In this document: one piece after another, positions 1-6,850 of the stretch | Layout: the number at the start of each line of letters is the position of its first letter | How positions within the stretch are numbered: the first letter of the stretch is position 1 | Assembly: GCA_025399215.1 (NCBI GenBank) | Contig: MU621383.1 | Span: 1 to 20,761, forward strand | Direction: 5' to 3' | From: Globomyces pollinis-pini | Lineage: Eukaryota > Chytridiomycota > Chytridiomycetes > Rhizophydiales > Globomycetaceae | Length of the DNA: 20,761 bases | Program-made: the position numbers and the translations under genes | Notes under the pieces: model-generated | Seen by the model: the letters and a program-made list of their open reading frames with translations, nothing else | Told to the model about the DNA's origin: nothing | Database searches by the model: none

Positions 1-569
1 TTACGGTCTAAACTGACCATTATTCCACAAGATCCTATTCTATTTGATGGTAAGCGATAAATTTGGTAACTGTTGTAGGTACACTTCGATCTAATCTTGA
101 TCCTTTCAACAAGCACTCTGACAAAGAACTTTGGGATGCGTTGAAACTGACTCATGTGTTGGAATCGATGCAAGACGAGGATTGTTTAACACTGGAGTCC
201 ATGGTGTCAGAAAATGGGAATAACTTTTCTCAAGGGCAACGACAATTACTCTGTTTAGCTCGAGCACTTCTTAGAAAATCCAAACTTATTTTCATGGATG
301 AAGCAACAGCATCTGTCGATCCAGATACAGATGCCAAAATTCAACAAACCATTCGATCGGAGATGATTCACGGGACGGTTCTGACTGTTGCTCATCGATT
401 GAAAACAATCATTGACTATGATCAAGTGATTGTGATGGATGGTGGTATTGTAGCGGAAATGGGCAGTCCTCTGGAACTGCTTTCACAGGAAGGAAGTATA
501 TTTCACAAGATGTGTGAAGAGAGTGGAGACTGTGAAGAGCTCTATGAAATTGCATCATTTATTAACTAG
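1..569 (+). CDS. ABC transporter, ABCC/MRP subfamily, C-terminal nucleotide-binding domain (5' partial)
   Basis: This is the last part of a full-length ABCC-type ATP-driven exporter; the window edge cuts it, so only 179 residues are visible. Exons are <1-49 and 79-569, joined across a 29-nt GT..AG intron (50-78) inside the conserved DPILFDG/TLRSNLDPF stretch. Visible motifs in order: the Q-loop (IIPQDP), a signature reading FSQGQ instead of LSGGQ (common in the second MRP domain), Walker B with catalytic Glu (LIFMDEATASVD), and the H-loop (TVAHR). The chain ends about 45 residues after the H-loop, normal for the family, at a TAG. Family knowledge: such pumps export glutathione or other conjugates and organic anions from the plasma or vacuolar membrane. 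Walker A and all membrane helices lie upstream of the window. The substrate cannot be judged. Confidence 0.93.
50..78 (+). other. 29-nt spliceosomal intron in the ABCC gene
   Basis: It starts GTAAGC and ends TTGTAG. Removing it restores the ABCC consensus (Gly codon split 1+2) and removes an in-frame stop. It is the first example of the very short intron class seen throughout the window. Confidence 0.9.
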
Positions 570-1009
570 TAACTGCTTGTTTCTTTGTTTGCTTAGTGTA
601 GACTTGGGGTTTAGGTAGACTAATTAAAAAGCCACATTTGAACATTTAACATTTTGAAGTTTGTTCATTCATTGGTTGACTGTTTAATTTGAACTTGAGA
701 TGTATTTTACGCGTCCAGAGAAGATCAATTGGCTATAGTAAACTCTATTTATCAGTGATGGTGAATCTTTAGTGTTTGCTTGAAAGTCAAGTCGCGTGAT
801 TTTTAAAGGGCTAGCTCTTTAAATTTATGGCAATCTTGTTTTGATGATGGTGGATGTGTTCAGGAATGAGTAATAAAGAAACTGCAATAGTTTCTCATAA
901 TGTAGATTCTCGATACATTTCCGCTTTTTTTAGATGATGACGTATCTGAATACGCATCACCAACATAATATTCCAGAAACTCCACACCAATTTTTTATCA
1001 TTCGAGTAA
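570..1009. other. Intergenic region between the ABCC gene and the SDR gene
   Basis: This is 440 bp of AT-rich sequence with no convincing exon. An AATAAA lies at 872-877, about 300 bp past the ABCC stop, so it is a possible but distant poly(A) signal. The short ORFs crossing its right end are frame shadows of the SDR gene. No TATA box or repeat stands out. Confidence 0.6.
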
Positions 1010-1741
1010 ATGTCAGTAGCAATCGTACAAGGAGCTTCCAAAGGAATAGGATTTTCATTAGCAAAGTTAATGGCACAACAAACGGATTTGAAGATTATTG
1101 CAACGTCAAGAAACAAACAAACTTTTTTAAAGAATTGTGAATTAGTACCTGGATTAGCATCTCGAATTGATTTTATGCAATTAGATGTTACTGAGGAAGG
1201 ATCTATTCAAGAATGTGCATCGTTGATCAAATCAAAGCATGGTTTGAATAGTGTTAAATATTTCATCAATTCTGCTGGATATTTGAAACCAGATAAATCT
1301 CTTAGTGGATTGGATTATAACAATGCTTTAGATCACTTCAAAGTAAATGTACTGGGTCCCATGATGGTAGCCAAACATTTTGCCCCATTGTTATCTGAAC
1401 CAAAGAAAACCAAACAAAAGGCAGTCTGGGTGAATATTAGTGCTAAAACAGGATCGATTGGTGATAATGTATTGGGAGGTTGGTACTCTTATCGAATCTC
1501 AAAAGCTGCATTGAATCAATTGACGAAAACTATGTCTGCTGAATTGTTTAGAAAGGGAATTCAAGTTTTGGCTATACATCCAGGGACTTGTGATACAGAT
1601 CTATCTAGAAAGTATGTCCAAAACGTTCAACATCATATCTTTTCACCAGATGATGCTGCTGCCAATATCTTTAAAGTCTTTTCGGAATCATCTCAGAATG
1701 GTGTATTCTTGGACTACAAAGGTAATGGTATCCCTTGGTAA
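1010..1741 (+). CDS. Short-chain dehydrogenase/reductase (SDR), classical type
   Basis: This is an intronless 243-residue NAD(P)-dependent oxidoreductase, the usual length for a classical SDR. The nucleotide-binding glycine motif is near the N-terminus (GASKGIG, residues 8-14), NSAG (87-90) replaces the canonical NNAG, the catalytic Ser is in NISAKTGSIG (about 144), and the catalytic Tyr-x-x-x-Lys is Y161/K165. The HPGTCDTDLS segment (190-199) is the PG motif that closes over the cofactor. The short N-terminus suggests the C-factor/CsgA-like subgroup of soluble SDRs. The first ATG places the Rossmann strand directly at residue 3, so the start is well supported. The substrate cannot be inferred. 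It is the only known-family gene here without an intron. AATAAA follows the stop by 4 bp. Confidence 0.92.
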   Translation: MSVAIVQGASKGIGFSLAKLMAQQTDLKIIATSRNKQTFLKNCELVPGLASRIDFMQLDVTEEGSIQECASLIKSKHGLNSVKYFINSAGYLKPDKSLSGLDYNNALDHFKVNVLGPMMVAKHFAPLLSEPKKTKQKAVWVNISAKTGSIGDNVLGGWYSYRISKAALNQLTKTMSAELFRKGIQVLAIHPGTCDTDLSRKYVQNVQHHIFSPDDAAANIFKVFSESSQNGVFLDYKGNGIPW

Positions 1742-1744
1742 TTG

Positions 1745-1750
1745 AATAAA
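1745..1750 (+). terminator. AATAAA poly(A) signal for the SDR gene
   Basis: A canonical AATAAA lies four bases after the TAA stop of the SDR gene. Confidence 0.6.
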
Positions 1751-2642
1751 TATGCTTCAGATTAATATTTGTATTGTTGATGAGTGTAAAGATAGATGGA
1801 TTATCTAAGCACATGCACACACGGATCGATTAGTCCCTTTGAAAAAACGATCCCTCTCATGATCCCCTTATGGATACTACTTAATTCATCTTTAACCGGT
1901 AACCACTGCTACTGATTGAGTTCATCAACCAAGCAGTTACCAATGAAATCCATTCTTTCAACCAAGTAGTCAACCAAAGACTTCCATCTGAGTAAGATAC
2001 AAAGGACCCACATCAGGCTCAAATGAAACACAAAATTTTCCTCATCAAGAACTCATGGCAGATTTCGGTAGCCAAAAGGGGACCAAAAAAAAAAAGACCG
2101 AGTTAGTATTGATAGGAAATGCAAAGTAAATGAGGGTTGAAATGGTAGTTGATCAAGTGTTATGATTGATTGCATGACCCTAAAAGTGATTGAGTTGTAC
2201 GCCCATAAACAAACACAAACGGTAAAAGACCAATAGAATTGAATTGAAAAAGACAGTCTTTAAATGACAAACAAACTACACGTTCAACTCATGAACTACA
2301 TAACATCTAACAGTTCTTTATCCTTCCAATCACTTTTTTTTTTCGTGTTGTTTATCTTCAAACACTAAAAAAAGTCCCGTGAACGTCAGCTAATCTCGTC
2401 ATCCAAATTTTGATTTTACTCTTTTTGTCAATGGAAAGCTTTGAAGACTCGATAGATTTCCAAATAACTTCAAATTCAATATTCTTATTCTTATTCCTAT
2501 TCCTAATAACTACCTGTCTATCTGTAAACCTATTGTTGTTAATGTCCTATAGGTTTATGGTTTAAAAAATCGTACAAAAACAAATAAAATCAAATCAAAT
2601 GGAAAGTTCTATAGACTCACAAAAGTTCGAAAGAAGAAGTCC
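1751..2642. promoter_or_regulatory. Long intergenic/leader region with homopolymer runs, hexamer repeat and short upstream ORFs
   Basis: About 890 bp without a recognisable gene. It contains an 11-A run (2085-2095), a 10-T run (2334-2343) and pyrimidine-rich tracts typical of fungal promoters. Four tandem ATTCTT/ATTCCT hexamers lie at 2481-2504, within a 44-codon upstream ORF (2431-2565) whose middle is therefore Leu/Phe-rich. A second, 15-codon upstream ORF (2599-2646) ends in an ATGA overlap with the main start. The two short ORFs begin alike (MESFEDS and MESSIDS). Whether either is translated is unknown. Confidence 0.5.
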
Positions 2643-2646
2643 ATGA
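2599..2646 (+). promoter_or_regulatory. 15-codon upstream ORF overlapping the start of the 2643 gene (ATGA)
   Basis: An ATG at 2599 opens a 15-codon frame whose TGA (2644-2646) shares bases with the ATG at 2643-2645 of the downstream gene. It is the nearest upstream AUG, in a purine-rich context. Such stop-start overlaps can couple termination to reinitiation and lower translation of the main ORF. This role is inferred from position only. Confidence 0.45.
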
Positions 2647-3680
2647 ATTTGAAAAAGTCTAGGAAATCAAAGGATAATAACCAAATTCAACAATTAGATA
2701 TTAAACCTCTCCATCCTTTAGAAATGAACAATTCAATTGATACGGTTGTAAATAATTCAAATTTAAATTTGACTCTAAACGATAAGAACTTAAATTTACT
2801 TGAAAAAGAACTACAAACTAATCAAGACTTGGATACAAAACATAAAATGATTGATGTGGATGATGATGATGATGATGATGATATTGAAATGACTGATGTA
2901 AATGGTACGAACGGTGAAAATTTTGAAGATTGTATGGAATACCAAGATAAAAATGACGATGATGTAAAAGAACATAATCATTTCGCTGGAGAACAAGATA
3001 TTGAAATGGGTAGTAACCAACAAATTGATAGGGTAAAGATGGACATGAATGAAAACAACAATGAAATACACGATAATGAAGAAAAGAATTCTAATAATTT
3101 ATTAACAAATCCATGTATCTCAACGTTATCTATTCCCGTTAAAACAATTATTACAAATGAAGGTAGAAAGGTAGTAGATGGTGATGACATTCCAACTGAA
3201 AGCTCACCATCCGTATTGTGTCAATCGAGTATTTGCAAAGCGAAAACAAGTGTGGGGAAAATTGCAGCTGAGCAATATCCATCCATGAAATCAGAACCAA
3301 CAAATGTAGGACTTAATCAAACGCTCTCAAAAACTAAAGAGTTCTCAGAAAAGAGTCATATACAATACCAGTTGAATGAAACTCAAACTAATTTAAATGA
3401 AAAACTCCTAAAGTTTTCACATAATCAAGCTAACCTCTCCAATACAATCAACAATGCAGACAATTCAGTCGACCAACAGGATAACAATACACAAATCTCT
3501 ACTGTACCTCTTTCATTTAACAACTCTATATTGGAAGATGGCCCAACCAAATATGAATGTTATTCTTTGTTTGAATCTGGGTTATATATCGACATCTCTT
3601 CAAAAAATCAAGGACATGATGCGATTTTGCAATTGAAATCCCAACGTGATTTCAGTTTCTTTTCCACGAGCACCTTGTAG
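2643..3680 (+). CDS. Hypothetical low-complexity Asn/Asp-rich protein
   Basis: An uninterrupted 345-residue ORF that I do not recognise. It begins with a basic stretch (MNLKKSRKSK), which could be a nuclear localisation signal. An Asn/Leu-rich region follows, then an uninterrupted run of eight Asp encoded by a GAT repeat (about 2861-2881), then long Asn-, Asp-, Glu- and Ser-rich segments that look disordered. Only the last 45 or so residues (from KYECYSLFESGLYIDI) look ordered and could hold a small conserved domain. There are no membrane segments or catalytic motifs. It has a possible regulatory upstream ORF and an AATAAA 40 bp after the stop. Composition suits a nuclear or regulatory protein, but that is inference. 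It is the largest exon here after one in the 8468 gene, and no intron is needed to keep it open. Confidence 0.7.
   Translation: MNLKKSRKSKDNNQIQQLDIKPLHPLEMNNSIDTVVNNSNLNLTLNDKNLNLLEKELQTNQDLDTKHKMIDVDDDDDDDDIEMTDVNGTNGENFEDCMEYQDKNDDDVKEHNHFAGEQDIEMGSNQQIDRVKMDMNENNNEIHDNEEKNSNNLLTNPCISTLSIPVKTIITNEGRKVVDGDDIPTESSPSVLCQSSICKAKTSVGKIAAEQYPSMKSEPTNVGLNQTLSKTKEFSEKSHIQYQLNETQTNLNEKLLKFSHNQANLSNTINNADNSVDQQDNNTQISTVPLSFNNSILEDGPTKYECYSLFESGLYIDISSKNQGHDAILQLKSQRDFSFFSTSTL
2857..2882 (+). repeat. GAT trinucleotide repeat encoding poly-Asp
   Basis: A nearly pure GAT microsatellite inside the 2643 gene encodes a run of aspartates. It is likely to vary in length between strains, as coding trinucleotide repeats commonly do. 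Confidence 0.85.
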
Positions 3681-3720
3681 GTTCACTATTTATTGGTTTG
3701 ATCTGACTGTATTTTTACCG

Positions 3721-3726
3721 AATAAA
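3721..3726 (+). terminator. AATAAA poly(A) signal for the 2643 gene
   Basis: AATAAA lies 40 bp after the TAG stop of the low-complexity gene. Confidence 0.55.
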
Positions 3727-3793
3727 AATCTTGAATTTTTAAAGTACTTGATACCTTTATGATAGATGAACCATATATCCTTTATCTCTCTTT

Positions 3794-3860
3794 CAATTAG
3801 TCATGTAGTATCTGTACTCGTCAATTAGTTGTGTAGTATCTGTATGTACATGCCAATTAG
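3794..3860 (+). repeat. Imperfect tandem repeat, three CAATTAG-headed units
   Basis: CAATTAG recurs at 3794, 3822 and 3854, followed each time by a related stretch (TCATGTAGTATCTGTA, TTGTGTAGTATCTGTA, TTGTGCTGGT). Spacings are 28 and 32 bp. The repeat lies between the 2643 gene and the TAF1A-like gene, in the likely promoter of the latter. Confidence 0.7.
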
Positions 3861-3895
3861 TTGTGCTGGTACTTTACCTTTAATTTTTGTTTTCC

Positions 3896-5448
3896 ATGTT
3901 CCAAAGAAGTTTCCATGGGGATCGACTGGTTGTTCGCCAACAATGTAATAGAACCAAGAGTTAAATAAACATAGGTATCTCTAAAGCATTCATTGTTTAG
4001 GTAAGGAAGTTAAATGGGTAACAATCAGTACATCAAGAATTACTCTTTCAATTACGTTCCGAACTATTAAATCAGGATGATGCATCAGTTACAACTCGGA
4101 AATTATTATCCATCTACAAACCACCAAAAACTAAAGATCAATCAGATGAATTTAAATATCCTATTCGTAATAAACATTCACGTTTAGATATGACTTGGAA
4201 ACTTGGAACACATCTATTAATGAAATCAAAACAAAAAGATCGTTTATGTAAATATCTATTGAAATTAAGTGGTTTGGAACCAAAATTGGTACGATTTTAC
4301 GATTTCCTTTTGATGGTTTAGAAAGAAATTAAATTGATGGAATTGACTCTAGTCCATATGAAATTAGGATTAATTAGTGAAGCATATGAAAGATTATCAA
4401 GGTTTATATGAATGTTATTGAAATTTAGTTTTATACATCTATTTCCATATAGTGAAAATCCTGAACTATTAGGATATCATGGAATGCTTTCATTTCTGAT
4501 ATGGAACGAAAACAAGTCAAGTATTTGTGATATGTTATTGATTCCATCATCTAGATACTAGATATTATTCAATTGCAATCGATTTTTTCCGAAAATCATT
4601 AGAAATCAATCCAATGAATTCAATCTTTTGTTCTTTATTAGTTCATGTATAAATCAAGATTTTTTTTACAGTAGATTATGGTTTATCATGAAGAATTTGA
4701 AGAATTGGAACGATTTTTGCAATCTTTAATGTCAAATATCCCCCGTCAACACAACATATTCATTCTTCGGTATTGTTTTTCAAAATACTCTGACTTTTTT
4801 CTAGAGAACTTTGTTATTTGTATAAAGACCACTTTCAATCAGGTATCCAGATCATCAACTAAACTCTATAGATGTTCTTTGGATTCCGTTAGTATTTGAA
4901 ATTTGTAAAAAAGATCCTTTGTTTGATATGGAATTGATTGAATCAGTCATTCGCGTATTTGCAATTGACCAAAAAAAAGGTTTGTTTGATGTTGATTGAT
5001 GGAATTTCAGTGGATTTGAATGAATTGTTGGAAGCATTGGCTACCAGATTGGAATATGATAAAGATAATGAACAAGTTTGGTATCATCTGATTATCCTTC
5101 TTGAAAGGTATTTGAAAACTTTAGATTCAATATTGTAGATTCAGGTAAAGGACTATTATGTACTTAAAGTTGATAAAGTGATCAATACAATACTGATATG
5201 TGGCAAGGTAGATTAGAATGGTGGCCAGAGTTTCATCAATTTCCTCTGGCGCAACATGAATCACAGATTCGCAATGATGGTACTAGAATTATTTTGATTA
5301 TTTAGATATATCTGCTTATCATTACTTATGGGTTTTAATGGTCATGCCAAATCAAATATCATTATATGATTTTCGTTATAATTTAAATCAGAAACTTTCA
5401 ACTTTGATTGATGTAGTTCGAGCAAAATTTCCACCCATTTCAACTTGA
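3896..5448 (+). CDS. TAF1A: TAF1A/Rrn11-like RNA polymerase I initiation factor subunit
   Basis: TAF1A is the TPR-like subunit of the TBP complex (SL1/core factor) that recruits RNA polymerase I to rDNA promoters in the nucleolus. Exons: 3896-3944 (tentative), 4029-4288, 4322-4401, 4429-4520, 4555-4646, 4675-4769, 4805-4842, 4872-4979, 5011-5134, 5179-5279, 5306-5448; the sum is divisible by three (393 aa, against about 450 in human). Family hallmarks are the early MTWKLGTHLL block, a helix like the human YLKISLQHALYLLHHG region (IKLMELTLVHMKLG), then PYSENPELLGYHGML, and the C-terminal LEWWPEFH matching the human WWPGFH. Introns are 33, 27, 34, 28, 35, 29, 31, 44 and 26 nt. The first exon and its 84-nt intron, and the 5135-5178 intron, are the least certain parts. 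Identification rests on remembered family sequence, not a search. It converges on cyclin C with 55 bp between stops. Confidence 0.68.
3945..4028 (+). other. Candidate triple tandem mini-intron before the TAF1A-like body exons
   Basis: The 84 bp between the proposed first exon and the well-supported exon at 4029 divides exactly into three abutting GT..AG units: 3945-3974 (30 nt), 3975-4000 (26 nt) and 4001-4028 (28 nt). Treating the middle unit as an exon introduces a stop in the required frame, so it cannot be coding here. The first exon itself is tentative. Confidence 0.4.
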
Positions 5449-5471
5449 AATTTTATATTGTTGTAATATTT

Positions 5472-5477
5472 AATAAA
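5472..5477 (+). terminator. AATAAA between convergent TAF1A-like and cyclin C genes
   Basis: AATAAA for the + strand gene lies 24 bp past its stop. The same AT-rich core reads ATTAAA on the minus strand, so the 55 bp gap between stops may serve both genes as a bidirectional 3'-end element. Confidence 0.55.
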
Positions 5478-5503
5478 TTAAGAATATCACGACAGAGTTC
5501 GTT

Positions 5504-6557
5504 TTAACCTTCCAAATTTAATTTAGATAGAATAGCGGGAACTTGTGTTTCACAATACTAAATAGATTAGATTGTTGGAAAGTAAAACTTACATCCCCCC
5601 AATCTGCATATAAATTAAACAAAATCTGGGCACATTCTACAATAATTTGCATATCTACTTGAGAAGTGTTAAAGAATTCTATAATAGATTCTTGATTAAT
5701 TTCATCTCGATGAATAGCACATATCACATACAATGATGTCAAGGCAATTATATACGGGGGATGCATGAGACATAAATCAGTACGATAAATATCATTAATA
5801 ACAAAGCTTTTAAAAAGTTAAGTCATTTATCATGAATACTTTGAATGTTGAGAAATATTTTTGTTGGTATCCAATTTCAAGTGCTCCAAAAACCTTAAAG
5901 ATGAGGGGAAATGAGTATAAACTGTTTCAATGGCCTATAAGGATGATATACTACCGTAAAGAAATTCAAATCTTCCAATAGATAGAATTCAAACTCTGCA
6001 ATATGGTTAGCTTCGTATGGGAACTTTGAAGAACCTACACAATAAGTCGGTTCTATGTACCATGTAAATGCTTCATTTCATTAACTACACTCTTGATATG
6101 TACAGGACACTCGTCAGCCTTACTAATAAAATGTTTAATCGTTTTAATGAATAACCATGCTAAGTACAAGCAAGTTGCACACACCAACAGGGGATCTAAA
6201 GATTCTATCGGATTCCTGCACGATCAATAATATTTGTGTACTTTGTATAAAATCTCTTAAAGTACACCAAAGCACTTGCAATTGCTCTTTGCCTTACTGG
6301 AGTATTTACACGGTGTGAGATGGACCTTGCCAAATGATGTATAACTGAAGAATAATAAATATCTAATTTGACTAGTTCCTGTTCGGTTATCAACTTCAAA
6401 GTAGACGATCTTGCTTGTTGAAGTTGATGAATGGAAAGCAACCATTCTTTACTTGAGGTTTAATTAGACATCGTTACCAATGACTTTTATAAGTATCGTT
6501 TATTTACCTATCCATTAGGAGTGATTTCTACCTTGAATTCCAAAAATCAGCACTCAT
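5504..6557 (-). CDS. CCNC: Cyclin C (Mediator CDK8 kinase-module cyclin)
   Basis: Cyclin C partners CDK8 in the kinase module of Mediator and controls transcription and stress responses in the nucleus (yeast Ssn8). Exons on the minus strand, 5' to 3': 6557-6532, 6483-6478, 6451-6242, 6215-6156, 6122-6061, 6034-5923, 5893-5840, 5806-5593, 5557-5504. They total 798 nt, 265 aa, against 283 in human. Diagnostic segments: FWNSSHCKEW near the start (human FWQSSHYLQW), ASALVYFKRFYTKN in the first cyclin fold, SLDPLLVCATCLYLACKADE, EFYLLEDLNFFTVVYHPYRP, YRTDLCLMHPPYIIAL in the second fold, and a C-terminal VPAILSKL like human AAILNKI. Introns are 48, 26, 26, 33, 26, 29, 33 and 35 nt. The second exon is only 6 nt; including it restores the seven-residue spacing between the two N-terminal tryptophans. 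Divergent from DRG1. Confidence 0.94.
6478..6483 (-). other. 6-nt microexon of cyclin C
   Basis: TCATTG is flanked by AG upstream and GT downstream. It adds two residues and turns the N-terminus into FWNSSHCKEW. Human (FWQSSHYLQW) and budding yeast (FWTSTQRHHW) cyclin C have exactly this seven-residue spacing between tryptophans, while skipping the microexon gives five. Reading frame is kept either way, because it is 6 nt. Confidence 0.75.
6484..6531 (-). other. Tandem mini-intron (24+24) in cyclin C
   Basis: The 48-nt first intron of cyclin C splits into two abutting GT..AG units of 24 nt: minus-strand 6531-6508 (ends GGATAG, with a CCTAAT branch-like motif) and 6507-6484 (starts GTAAAT, ends AAAAG). 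The junction is AG|GT with no coding base between. Confidence 0.7.
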
Positions 6558-6850
6558 GAAAATAAGAATCAAAGAATTCAAACACCAAACAAACCAAACT
6601 TCACAAGTTTATATAAGAACAATTTAATGATGATTTTAATCACAGTACAACAAACAACAATCAATTATAAAAAAAAATGCTACTTCAAAGACATTAACCC
6701 AGTACTCTCTTAAACTATTAAACGTGTCCAAGCATTACTCCAATGCCAGATGAACGTGTAATAAGGACTGTGATGTCAGATGAAAGGACTGTGATGCCAG
6801 ATATTTACCACCGAAATTAAAAAAAAAATTTACCTTCAAAACCATACCAA
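6558..6850. promoter_or_regulatory. Divergent promoter region between cyclin C and DRG1
   Basis: A 293 bp AT-rich spacer separates the two divergent start codons. A 19-bp sequence starting AAGGACTGTGATG occurs twice with one mismatch (6763-6781 and 6784-6802, 21 bp period), and a third partial match to the ATGCCAGATG part lies at about 6743-6752. These repeats sit 50-110 bp upstream of the DRG1 ATG. No TATA element is obvious. Confidence 0.6.

Noticed and set aside
1880..1942. Imperfect inverted repeat GGTAACCACTGCT / AGCAGTTACC as a regulatory hairpin or tRNA-like element
   Set aside because: It has a bulge and a long loop, with no tRNA boxes or cloverleaf; likely chance in a 900 bp gap.
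2811..3190. Minus-strand ORFs within the Asn/Asp-rich gene
   Set aside because: They are antisense of GAT and AAT repeats (poly-Ile and similar), with no start context or family features; frame shadows.
3975..4000. The 26-bp middle unit upstream of the TAF1A-like body as a coding exon
   Set aside because: In the phase needed to join the downstream exon it contains a stop codon.
4402..4452. A 51-nt intron in the TAF1A-like gene ending at CATATAG
   Set aside because: A 27-nt intron (4402-4428) also keeps the frame, fits the local size class and retains the family-like PYSENPEL segment.
5108..5124. A 17-nt intron in the TAF1A-like gene
   Set aside because: It would be extraordinary, and the following exon would not be in phase with the next secure exon.
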